A stretch of DNA of 64,000 nt from Incurvaria masculella. Taxonomy: Eukaryota; Arthropoda; Insecta; Lepidoptera; Incurvariidae. The DNA is taken from contig OX335660.1 of assembly GCA_946894095.1 (NCBI GenBank), positions 5,399,001 to 5,463,000 on the forward strand, read 5' to 3'. The notes beneath the pieces were generated by a model. The model searched no databases. It worked only from the letters and a program-made list of their open reading frames with translations, and was not told the DNA's origin. A program made the position numbers and the translations under genes. This document shows positions 1 to 10,500 of this stretch, piece by piece; the stretch's first letter is position 1, and every line of letters begins with the position of its first letter.

Positions 1-109
1 AACGACTCTGTTAATTTACATCACAAATCCGTGGATTAGATCAACTCAGTAAAGAAGTACCGGCAAATAAACTTTACTGGTTTGAGCATTTGTTCCGTCC
101 ACACTTATG

Positions 110-390
110 AAATTGGACACCGGGTGGCTAAGCTCAAGTGACAGTGGGCTGGCCATGTCAGCCGAAGAGACGACGACCGTTGGAGTAACCGTGTCCTACA
201 CTGGCGGCTGTGGACAGGAAAACGGAGTGTGGGAAGACCACCCGCCAGGTGGGACGACGACATCAAGTGCGTCGGCGGAAAGCAGTGGTTCCGTACCGCT
301 GAGGGCCGGGAGGACTGAAGAAAAATTTGAGAGGCTTATGTCCAGCAGTGGACGCAAACACGCTTACTGACTGACTGACTTACTGACTTA
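110..390 (+). mobile_element. 3' end of an RTE-like retrotransposon
   Basis: In one frame the segment reads WAGHVSRRDDDRWSNRVLHW then GKRSVGRPPARWDDDIKC and KQWFRTAEGREDW, the C-terminal signature of RTE-type reverse transcriptase ORFs. It contains stops. It ends in CTGACTGACTGACTTACTGA, the short tandem repeat tail expected at the 3' end of such elements. The same 3' end recurs at 4693-4851. Confidence 0.8.
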
Positions 391-774
391 TAATAAAATA
401 ATATAAAATGAAAAATTGTCTGTGTATTCCATCCAGTTCAATTGATGGAAAAACGGATTAAAGTCCTGGCAAGGCACCTCAGTCCTCCTTTATCTATGTA
501 ATTAGCCATCTATATGCAGTTACATAAATAAACAGATATTGGATCCACTCTTCCGTTTCCGATTTTGTCCTTCTCGCATACTGTAGTTGCGGTGTTACTC
601 CTGACATCCAAGTAATCCGCCGACGTCTGTTTCATATATCCTTCTAGTCTAGAGTAACAAAGTTGGTCAGCGAAGGTTTTCCTCGTTCGAGCTGTTGCTT
701 TGAAACAATAAACCCGAAATGAAAATGTTAGCAATCATAACAAAGAAATATCAAATTAGGTCCATGTTTTAAGT

Positions 775-875
775 CCTTTTTTTTATGTGACTGGACATGG
801 ATGGCTAATACCACACTTTCTGTCATGGTATTAGCCCAACACACCACATGGGAACTAGGTGCCATGCCAGGACAG
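775..875 (-). mobile_element. SINE 3' fragment
   Basis: Minus-strand copy of the SINE 3' end: GTATTAGCCATCCATGTCC then the A tail near 775-784. The head and most of the body are absent. Confidence 0.7.
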
Positions 876-1224
876 TTGGACAGTTATCACCATTATTCTC
901 AGTATTTACAGGTAATAATCGTATGGCTCACTTTTATCCTGCAACATAACAAGTGTATACGTTAGGTTTTTTTATACGATTACCTTAAAACAACAAATAC
1001 GAAAATAAAGTATTGAACAAAAAACATTAAATACATTTCACGATAGTGCATATTGAGACTACTCAGAAAAAAAATATAAATAAATAATTATGCAGATTCT
1101 TTTGCGCATTGAGGTCTTTAGCGCAGGCGCATGGACTATTCTAGACGGATATACTGCGAGGGTGAAAATAAATCGTAGTAACTTTTTTATATTTAGCGTG
1201 GCATATGGCGTGCGCCAGGTCCTC
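876..1224. other. AT-rich intergenic stretch
   Basis: No gene, splice pattern or recognised repeat seen; the same holds for 391-774. Confidence 0.6.
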
Positions 1225-1774
1225 TTAAGGTGGCCCAACCCGGCGGGCCTAACTCATTCGCGGGCACGGTACAAAACCGTGCTGTTGCGCTCTGGGACCT
1301 TCTCTGTTTCAAAGAATAAGACAGGCTCCGTGATGAGGAAGATGCAACATGTCCACAAAAAAGACAATGTGCATAGTGTATGATTTGGTAAGATTTACGA
1401 AAATTTTTATTTTAAAACGACTTATAGCTAAAAGTAAACCACAACCGCTGTAGTCAAAAATCTAACAAAAACCCAATAGATTATAAATATTGATTAAATA
1501 AGCTATGTCTGATAACTAATCTTTTTAAGATGTTCTTACTTTATCATTGCGTAATCAACCTCCAAAGTTATTGTATAAAACGCGCGAAAAATTCGAACTT
1601 TCGGACCTTATAACTTAGAAACCAAACACAATTTTACCATGCCAATGGTCATCAGACATCTAGTTCGATCAAATAAAGCTATTTTGAGCAACATTTTGGA
1701 TCTCTGACAAGAAATATGGGCGTGATCTTCTTTCCCCTTTTGTATGGGGAGATGAGCGGGATGGGCCACCTTAA
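1225..1774. mobile_element. TTAA-ended MITE, copy 1
   Basis: About 550 bp bounded by TTAAGGTGGCCCAACCCG and its complement, with TTAA at both edges. The TTAA edges fit the target preference of piggyBac-type transposases, though no transposase is encoded. Small frames ending KKDNVHSV recur in every copy and are not genes. Confidence 0.85.
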
Positions 1775-2501
1775 GGGGGTGTTATCACCCGATCACATTC
1801 AGTTCCACAAGGGCGTACATGAAAGCACATTTTAATATTTTTTTAAATATTTACAATTGATTTTTTAAATTTTAATAAATATGAAATATAAATTGGTTAT
1901 TTAGCTGTATTTGAAACGTATAATTATAAATATCTGAGGCTTCTTTGTTAAAATTTTTTTCATGCATTTATTCATTTGTCTGAGAAATCAAAGCATCGGG
2001 GTCTTACAGTTTTGTCTGTAAATTATGTCTAGACCATAAAATCTACAAATGTATTCTTTTGACTATCGGAATTCGTTGCAGTTATTTTTAAATTAAATTA
2101 AATGATATTTTAATTACGCCCTTATGAGACTGAATGCAATTAGGTTGCTCCCTTGAGGTGCCCGACAACGCCCATGGGATTCCAAAAATTCAGGCGGCTG
2201 CGAAAACCACGCCGGCCTGCCAGGTGCTTCATCACACCATGTTTGAATCACCCCAGGTTGTACTTCGGGAGAGATACCTCGGAACCTTCTTTTCATTGTT
2301 TACCGACCCTATAAATAAGGGATCAAGAGGATCGGTTCTTATTTTTGGAATGTCTGTTGACTGCTGATCTGTCGCATTTGCGAGTTTTCAAAAGAAAACT
2401 ATTTCTGCAACTAAACCCATACAAAAAGTGACGTAAGAATGTTATACTATTGTTTATTCTCAGTTACGACTATTATCTCACCGTCAGAATCTGGGACGCC
2501 A
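1775..2501. other. Intergenic, no supported gene
   Basis: Mostly AT-rich. A more GC-balanced piece at about 2120-2300 has short open frames on both strands that I could not assign. Confidence 0.5.
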
Positions 2502-2709
2502 ATAATTTTTCATTGGAGTTTCGACCATATTTTCATCCAATGCGATGGTATCAACCCGGGCGTGCTTAACCCTACCATCTACTAGAGGAAGGGGGCCTGC
2601 GCGTACATAGATTCTGAACTATGGAACAGCTCGCATTCGGTCAGCTCAGTGATCGAGACGGGGATTTGAACCCAGACAAGTCCACCCGCCCCTGAGCCAC
2701 GAGCCGATT
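2502..2709 (-). mobile_element. SINE with a third, different tRNA-like head
   Basis: On the minus strand the head reads GGCTCGTGGCTCAGGGGCGG and TGGGTTCAAATCCCC (A and B boxes), different from the TAGCCTAGTGG head. It is joined to the 5' half of the common body. The 3' half is missing. Confidence 0.7.
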
Positions 2710-2754
2710 TAAAGATCGAATCCTCCCTATCTAACCTATATCCGGAGCACCCGC

Positions 2755-3015
2755 CGCAGAGAATCAGAGCACCCCCTTGTCCTTGACATATCGCTTTTGA
2801 GAACGAACCGTTTCTCAAACTCATTTCTCTGCCGCACCGCCGGGATATGGAACTGTCTGCCGGCGGGTACCTATAACTTGGGAGTCTTCAAAGCTTAAAC
2901 AAGCTCGATAGCTCAGCGATAGTCCGCAAATCCGCTGGCATTGTGCCTCGCTGAGCGTGGTTTCGCGAGGCGAGGTGGATTCGGGTTTTGTCTTTGAGTA
3001 TAGCAACCCATAACG
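2755..3015 (+). mobile_element. C-terminal fragment of a jockey-like reverse transcriptase
   Basis: Plus-strand codons read RTNRFSNSFLCRTAGIWN then a degraded NLGVFKA and a tail with the GCGAGGCGAGGTG motif. The same end recurs at 25975-26230, 40580-40770 and, as smaller pieces, near 22345-22430, 23100-23230 (minus) and 52300-52410, so this is one retroelement family repeatedly left behind as 3' ends. Confidence 0.65.
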
Positions 3016-3099
3016 GCTTTTTATTTTAAAAAACGCTTTTGTTCCTTGTGGCTATTACCCCATCAATTTAAGAGTTAAGGGGACACTAGGAACTGTTTC

Positions 3100-3275
3100 T
3101 CCTCTCAGTGTATAGATTCGAAAGTAAACGACTGTACTGCAGAAATGTACCACCCCTCTGCGAGACGGGCCTAGCCCAGTGCAGAGTAGGTGAGCCTAAA
3201 TATAACCCGCTCATAAGTTATACCTGTAACAACGTGTGTCATACCTATCAAATAAATAAAAAAAAAAAAAAAAAA
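3100..3275 (+). repeat. A-tailed retrosequence-like segment
   Basis: CCTCTGCGAGACGGGCCTAG and CCAGTGCAGAGTAGGTGAGC lead into AATAAATAAA and a run of A residues at about 3255-3273, as left by retrotransposition. Source not identified. Confidence 0.4.
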
Positions 3276-4389
3276 TCTCGAAGCAAATAACTGGCACGCC
3301 ATGATCTACCGTTACTTATGGAGGTGAAAAATATAACTTCTTCACTTCCATGACCTTACCTACATTGAACAAGATGAAGAAGACTAGAATTTCCTTTTTA
3401 TCATCTTTCATCATATGCGGTGAACGACCCGGACGGTCTAACTAAACCCTACCACTTGATAAGAAAGAAAAGGGGCTTAGTAGTGTATATTTTTATTATT
3501 TGGCTTAGGTTAGGAGATACACAAGCCCCGCTCCATCACATGATCAATTCGAAAATAAGTTTGTATGTATATATGTTTGCGCGTTTGCTGCCGGGAAGGC
3601 GGTTACTAACTGAAACTAGCTGAAACAAGACCATCGAAATTGCGCTCAAAATTCATCTCGAACAACACTATCCGACAAATTTTAATGTTGTAGTCCAATC
3701 TAGGTAAGGGTGGACCATAAAAAATAAATCATACTCGCTTGACCATTACTATTGAGGTTGTTGCACAACTATGCTTGTGGTGTGCACAATTTAATTTGAA
3801 TGTTACCTAGTATATGTTTTATGTGATGTTAATTAGTGTTTTTTTACTCGGCTCCGCTCGCGTTAAAGTCCGATATTATACAGACTGCTCGCCGCTTACG
3901 TTAGGGTTAGATTGTGAGAATTAGGGTCGGCCGCCGAGACGCCTGCCCGCAACGCGTCAATTCGGTGGTTCAAAAAGGCCATTTACGTTTTCGCTCGCTA
4001 CTCCCTCATTTTTCAACCTATCGTGATGATATTTGGCAAAAACTTCTTCTAGATGTGCTTGATTCTATTAGTGAAAACGGCATCTAAATAGAATTAGCCG
4101 TTTCATCGTTAAAAGCGGCCAAACTTTGTTGAAGACAGACAGACAGACAAACACTTCCGAAAGTCATCAGTTTCGTTAGTATAAGCCCCTAGAAAAAGTT
4201 TTTTGTATAATTTAAAAATTGAAGATACGCAAGCCTAGTGTTTTATTACTAGTGGAAATGGAGATGTTTTGTTTTGTGTACCAAATAAATTAATATACTC
4301 ACACCAAATACGCGCGATATTTCGAATCACTCCAAGCAGGCGAATCACTCGAACGGGCGAACACCGCACAAAATATTATAAAAGAGATC
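3276..4389. other. Intergenic, no supported gene
   Basis: Contains an (AGAC)n run at about 4133-4150 near GTCATCAGTTTCGTTAGTAT, of the kind found in non-autonomous transposons, but no ends could be defined. Confidence 0.5.
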
Positions 4390-4630
4390 CGCTGATATTT
4401 TGAAACGCTTATCCAACCGGCGGCGGTGTCGAAACGCGTCGGTGTCGGCCGGTGACGAAACTGCGCACGCGCGACCAGCAGCGGGCGCGACGCGGGCACG
4501 ACTCGCAGCGCGCGGCGCGCGCCACCCACCTCGCCGGCCTGGGTGACGTCGGCGAACCTGTTGCGCCGCCGGCTCTTGATCTCGTCTCCGCAGCGGTGTC
4601 CGGGCGGAGATGTGTTTTGAGAATTCAAAA
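4390..4630. other. GC- and CpG-rich island of unknown origin
   Basis: In a strongly AT-rich neighbourhood this stretch is dense in CG dinucleotides. On the minus strand one frame reads GDEIKSRRRNRFADVTQAGE, followed by GGCGAG|GTGGGT, which could be a splice donor. The edge at 4634 is a SINE. It may be an exon of an unrelated gene, a captured gene fragment, or non-coding. Confidence 0.4.
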
Positions 4631-4633
4631 TTT

Positions 4634-4960
4634 TTCATGGATGGCTAATATCACACAACCACCGTTATTATATTAGCCCAATACACCACATTGACAGTGT
4701 GGGAAGACCAGACCACGCCAGGTGGGACGACGACATCAAGTGCGTCGGCGGAAAGCAGTGGTTCCGTACCGCTCGGGGCCGGGACGACTGGAGAAAAATT
4801 GGAGAGGCATGTGTCCAGCAGTGGACGCAAACACGCTGACTGACTGACTGGCCACATTCCCGAAGGAATTATTTGCTATGACAGGACCTTCCCTTTATTA
4901 GCACGGCCACATTAAACTGGATGGAAAATATGGACAACGGTCCAATGCGATGGTACCACC
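4634..4960 (-). mobile_element. SINE body interrupted by an RTE fragment
   Basis: Two collinear body pieces (4634-4690 and 4859-4960) are separated by the RTE 3' fragment and its CCACATT duplication. The head is missing. Confidence 0.8.
4693..4851 (+). mobile_element. RTE-like 3' fragment inserted in a SINE, with 7-bp target duplication
   Basis: The segment matches positions 225-385 (GGGAAGACCA to ACACGCTGACTGACTGACTG). It is flanked by CCACATT at 4686-4692 and again at 4852-4858, a target-site duplication. The interrupted host is a minus-strand SINE, 4634-4690 and 4859-4960. Confidence 0.85.
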
Positions 4961-5589
4961 TTGGGAAGGCTTTGTAGCGTCTCAAACCTTCCTTTCCATT
5001 TGTAATTGGATGATTAGAAAAAGGAAAGTTAATAAAAACATTAGATGGCCACTAAAAATGAGAGGAAAATAATAAATCCTGCCATAATTTGGAAGCATGT
5101 ACTTCAGAAAATAGAAAAACATTTTTTCCAAGGATTGGACCAATGAAACGAGGCCACGACGTTCCTGACAACAAGCTGAACAATCTTAGATGAAAAAGAA
5201 AGAGTTCTTTTTCATCTAAGGGACCAATCTGCTTTTCCAAATTTTCAAGACAACAAAGGCCAGTTACTCCGCTCTGAGGAGAAAGAAAAGCCAGGGCAGT
5301 TCGTCCCCGGTCATCGCTCCGTGCAGCAGCACGTTTTGGAGTCTTCGTCGCGACCAGCGACCTGGATTGCTGAGGAATGCTCGCGACGCCCTCAGCGCGA
5401 GTTGATTCCCATCCATATAGAAATGAACATTTGTTTAAAAGTTTAGAATCTCTGCGAAGTTATGACTCACTACTGAAGTCCGCGTTTTGAAAGTAGCTTC
5501 CAAGAAGGAACCTTCCTTATTTCAAGAAGAAGAATTTTCTGTAGTGGAGCTTTGAGCTCACCTATCCAAGGGGCTTTAAGTGCAGTGAA
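4961..5589. other. Intergenic left of the minisatellite
   Basis: Holds the small hairpin at 5186-5221 and, at about 5330-5380, GTCGCGACCAGCGACC, a possible precursor of the 38-bp repeat unit. No gene seen. Confidence 0.5.
5186..5221. repeat. Perfect 14-bp hairpin
   Basis: CTTAGATGAAAAAG and CTTTTTCATCTAAG enclose AAAGAGTT. It has no T run, and its context gives no function. Confidence 0.65.
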
Positions 5590-6958
5590 GTGTCGTCGTA
5601 TACGTGGTGCCTTGAGCCCGCGACCAGCTGAGTCGTCGTACGTGGTCCCTTGAGTCCGCGACCAGCTGAGTCGTCGTACGTGGTGCCTTGAGCCCGCGAC
5701 CAGCTGAGTCGTCGTACGTGGTGCCTTGAGCCCGCGACCAGCTGAGTCGTCGTACGTGGTGCCTTGAGCCCGCGACCAGCTGAGTCGTCGTACGTGGTGC
5801 CTTGAGCCCGCGACCAGCTGAGTCGTCGTACGTGGTGCCTTGAGCCCGCGACCAGCTGAGACGTCGTTCGTGGTGCTTGAGCCCGCGACCAGCTGAGTCG
5901 TCGTACGTGGTCCCTTGAGCCCGCGACCAGCTGAGTCGTCGTACGTGGTCCCTTGAGCCCGCGACCAGCTGAGTCGTCGTACGTGGTGCCTTGAGCCCGC
6001 GACCAGCTGAGTCGTCGTACGTGGTGCCTTGAGCCCGCGACCAGCTGAGACGTCGTTCGTGGTGCTTGAGCCCGCGACCAGCTGAGTCGTCGTACGTGGT
6101 CCCTTGAGCCCGCGACCAGCTGAGTCGTCGTACGTGGTGCCTTGAGCCCGCGACCAGCTGAGTCGTCGTACGTGGTGCCTTGAGCCCGCGACCAGCTGAG
6201 ACGTCGTTCGTGGTGCTTGAGCCCGCGACCAGCTGAGTCGTCGTACGTGGTCCCTTGAGCCCGCGACCAGCTGAGTCGTCGTACGTGGTCCCTTGAGTCC
6301 GCGACCAGCTGAGTCGTCGTACGTGGTGCCTTGAGCCCGCGACCAGCTGAGTCGTCGTACGTGGTGCCTTGAGCCCGCGACCAGCTGAGTCGTCGTACGT
6401 GGTGCCTTGAGCCCGCGACCAGCTGAGTCGTCGTACGTGGTGCCTTGAGCCCGCGACCAGCTGAGTTGTCGTTCGTGGTGCTTGAGCCCGCGACCAGCTG
6501 AGTCGTCGTACGTGGTCCCTTGAGCCCGCGACCAGCTGAGTCGTCGTACGTGGTCCCTTGAGCCCGCGACCAGCTGGATCGTCGTACGTGGTCCCTTGAG
6601 CCCGCGACCAGCTGAGTCGTCGTACGTGGTGCCTTGAGCCCGCGACCAGCTGAGTCGTCGTACGTGGTGCCTTGAGCCCGCGACCAGCTGAGTCGTCGTA
6701 CGTGGTGCCTTGAGCCCGCGACCAGCTGAGACGTCGTTCGTGGTGCTTGAGCCCGCGACCAGCTGAGTCGTCGTACGTGGTCCCTTGAGCCCGCGACCAG
6801 CTGAGTCGTCGTACGTGTTGCCTTGAGCCCGCGACCAGCTGAGACGTCGTTCGTGATGCTTGAGCCCGCGACCAGCTGAGTCGTCGTACATGGTGCCTTG
6901 AGCCCGCGACCAGCTGAGACGTTGTACGTGGTGCTTGGAGCCCGCGACTAGCAGAGTC
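5590..6958. repeat. 38-bp minisatellite, about 36 units
   Basis: Unit: GCCTTGAGCCCGCGACCAGC + TGAGTCGTCGTACGTGGT (38 bp). Some units are 37 bp (one C lost) and carry ACGTCGTTCGT. Because 38 leaves remainder 2 on division by 3, each minus-strand frame reads the same three peptides in rotation (YDDSAGRGLK, TTTQLVAGS, RRLSWSRAQ). With no stop in the unit, overlapping frames of nearly 500 codons arise. These are not taken as genes. The array is about 600 bp past the 3' end of OR-A. Confidence 0.9.
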
Positions 6959-7550
6959 GTCCGTCAAAATCTGCCGTTCTACTTCACTCCTCACCACCAG
7001 GCAAGGGCCTGTGATCGCTGCTTTTGCAGCCCAGCTGTTTGAAGCCCGCGCCATGCGGTGCTGTCCAGGGCCGCACTATTAGCTGTTCCTGTCCAAGACG
7101 CGTTCCGGAAGGTATGAGATCAGAATGTAAAAAAAATTAACACACCCCTTTATTGCTTTATATCAATTAAACAACCATTCATCCGCATCTTGTGTTTAAT
7201 TCTTCCTCAAGTTAAGCGTCCTCTACTCTGGGATAAATCCGTAATCTCGGCCTAGTTCGTTACCAGTTCTTTTTTACCAGTTGATTTTAATCACTTAAGA
7301 AAACTTGATTCTATGCCCGATTGTTTTTATTTTTACGTTAATGTCTGTATTTCCTAATAAAAAAAATCTAAAATGGCAATAAAAAGAAGACAACTTTTTC
7401 CAATATTTATTAGCCAATATTTTCCACTGTAAAAAGTACAATAAAAAAAAACATAGAGACGGACGATTTAACAATACATTTTAGGATCCAAAATAAAAAG
7501 AACCTAGTAAACCACTTAGAGCAAGTGACAACCACAAGTGATGATGTCAT
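6959..7550. other. Region between minisatellite and OR-A
   Basis: The first 120 bp continue a diverged repeat unit; the rest is AT-rich and would contain the OR-A 3' untranslated region. No gene seen. Confidence 0.5.
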
Positions 7551-10500
7551 TTATTCTCGCATAACACTGAATGAAGTGTAGATAGAATAGCATGTCTTGA
7601 GAATCACCATCAGGGTCTGGTACGTGATCATCACGAACGAAGCCGCAACCAGGACCTGCGGCCGCTGCGACGAGCGGAGCACCACCAGCACGCTCCGTCG
7701 CTCGTCAGCACGGAGCTGCTCCCAGCCCGAGCACCACACGCTGGTACTGAGACCCTCGGCGGCAGTACGCACGCTCTCTCCGGTCAGACAAATCGCACTG
7801 AGACTCCCAAATAAATAATGAATGAAGTCCAGGACGTAAAGTATCCCCAGTTTGTTCATTTGAATCAGCAGCAATCCTAAGCCAAATGTTATGATTCCGA
7901 AATCGACTCCCAAAATGACGTTAAAGACGGCTTTTACTGATTTGGTGACGGCAAATAATTTGTAGTGCTGTTGAATAAGTTCCGACATTTTCCCGGACAA
8001 TTTCTTATGGTCTATTGAGGCAATCGGGTCTGGTGTGTTCGATTGTGATGATACCTCGACGACGACGGTAGATCTCTCAACAAGGCTGACAAACCCGCTT
8101 GAAAGAAGTCTATAGTGAATGCCGAGGTGACTCGTCAAGCCGATGAAGAGTAGGTAGAAAGATATTAGGGGTGACAGTATAGTGATAAAGGCGAAGGCAT
8201 TTAAAATGTAGGTCAACTCGTAGTCTGGTGATGCTTCGATGTTTTCGAGACCTGAAATCAGATTAAATATTGATACAATTCAGAGGTTTTAGGATTTAGA
8301 TTTAGGCTTCCAATTAGGATCTAAATGATATTAATGATTTAAATTGATGTTTTGAAAACTATCTATAAGGACACGGTATATAAACCTATTGAAAAATTGA
8401 CACTACTAACTATTGGAAAAACAAAGAACAAAACTAATGGAAGACGAGGATGGGCAGTAGAGTTCATAACCGCCTAACATTTGTCCGAAGGGCGTTAAAG
8501 CTATTTTAAATTAATCTATTAGTCGTGAAATTAATTCACGTTTAGCTCTTTCTCGTTAAAGCTATTTTTAGTCTAATTAATTTTGGTACCTAATATGAAT
8601 TGTTGGAAGCGAAAATTATTAGGCGATGCTAAAACGTATTACAGCTAGTAGTGCAGCGGCGGCGGCAAACCTTTGATTGAAACTCTGAGTGGAGGGTCGG
8701 CATGACATTTGTCTAGGTGGCGGAAGTAAATACCTTCATGTTTAATCGAATTTTATTTTCATGCAAATAATACTGATTTCTTGAATGGGTGGGTTGAGGC
8801 GATATATTCTGAAGAGAAACGTTTTAAAACGAGAATCACTCTTATAAAATATTTTTTCTGGTCCAAGAGTTCTATCAAAATAGTCCCAAATCGCAGTAGT
8901 CGCTCTAGGACCAACCATTTTAAACACCGTTAAAAGCGCACATCAACCCACGTATTGGAAATTCGAAAAACGAAACGAAAAAATGGACCCGTTTCACGCG
9001 TAGCGATGCCGATGCAACACTAATCAATTTCTGATAATTTGAAACTGCTAAACGCAAAGTGCTAAGCACCACGAAACAACAGAATGAACTATAAGCTATC
9101 TCGTTAAAAATAACGAAAATAGTACAAAGAGGACTCAACTTTATCTGAGGAGATATACAGACTAGAATTCTTCGCCACAATTCTTAACGAAATAATGAAA
9201 TGCGTTTACAACGCGTCCATTTTATGGTCTCGCTTGCGCTTGGGGATACCTCATTGCAGTGGCGGGTATGTCTCTCTCACTTGCTGCCGGCTGCCGATGC
9301 GCGTCTCTTTCCCACAAAGTTGCGAATTTTAGCAGAAAATTTATGTATTCATTAAGGCGGCCCAACCCGCTCATCTCCCCATACAAAAGGGGAAAGAAGA
9401 TCACGCCCATATTTCTTGACAGAAATCCAAAATTTAACTCAAAATAGCTTTATTTGATCGAACTAGATGTCTGATGACCATTAGCATTGTAAAATTGTGT
9501 TTGGGGTCTAAGTTATAAGGTCCGAAAGTTCGAATTTTTCGCGCGTTTTATACAATAACTTTGGAGGTGGATTACGCAATGATAAAGTAAGAACATCGTA
9601 AAAAGATTAGTCATCAGACATAGCTTATTTAATCAAGATTCATGATCTATTTGGTTTATGTTAGATTTTTGACTACAGCGGTCGTGGTTTACTTTTAGCT
9701 ATAATTCGTTTTGAAATAAAAATTTTCGTAAATCTTACCAGATCATATACTATGCACATTGTCTTTTTTGTGGACATGTTGCATCTTCCTCATCACGGAG
9801 CCTGTCTTATTATTTAAAACAGAGAAGGTCCCAGTGCGCAACAGCACGGTTTTGCACCGTGCCCGCAAATGAGTTAGGCTCGCCGGGTTGGGCCACCTTA
9901 ATGAGCTATCGTTAAATTGACATTTAGTCGTGAACAATTCAAGCTAAAGCGAAAACGACCCATCACTAGTTGGCACCCAGTCACCATTAGTAAGAATATG
10001 CAATGTATGTAACATCTGGGGTAACTGAATTAAGAAAGTAAGCAATAATACTGCTTTCTGATCTAGAAAATAATAGTCGAATAGTTACGATAAGTATGTA
10101 AGTTTTTGTTTTGTAATATTTAAGCATGTTGTGTTTGCCGCTTGTGGGGTGTACACAAACGAAACATTTTTGTAAAATATTTCCTTGTGTGAAGCATGTG
10201 TGTATTACCCTGTTGGCAAATTTAAAAAAATAAATAAATAAAAATCCCTATTGCTAAGCCTCCGCTGTCCGTCCGTCCGTCCGTCCGTCCGTCCGTCCGT
10301 CTGTCACAGGGCTGTATCTCATAACCGTAATAGCATAAATCGTATTGTCAGCCTCGGTGGCCCAGTGGCGCGACACTTCGGCGATCGCTCTCCGAAGTTA
10401 AGCAACGCTGGGTCCGGTCTGGTCTTGGATGGGTGACCATTCGACCGTTGAGAGCGGCTGGCCGTGGTTCGGATTCCACGTTAAGCAGTAGGTCCCCTTC

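Noticed and set aside
1090..1383. 97-codon plus-strand frame, and similar small frames in the other MITE copies
   Set aside because: The KKDNVHSV-type peptides recur because the MITE recurs; the frame is not conserved between copies and has no known domain.
5590..6958. Possible CRISPR-like array
   Set aside because: Units are contiguous with no unique spacers, and the organism is an insect.
5470..7054. Two overlapping minus-strand frames of 473 and 492 codons
   Set aside because: They are by-products of a stop-free 38-bp tandem repeat read in rotating frames; no domain and no splice or start context supports a gene.
7597..7818. Plus-strand frames opposite the 3' end of each receptor exon 4 (also near 20928, 28739, 42510, 52516)
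   Set aside because: They are antisense to a highly conserved coding region, which explains their similarity to each other.
10360..10440. 5S rRNA gene
   Set aside because: Only the internal control region resembles 5S rRNA, and it runs straight into the SINE body; it is a SINE head.
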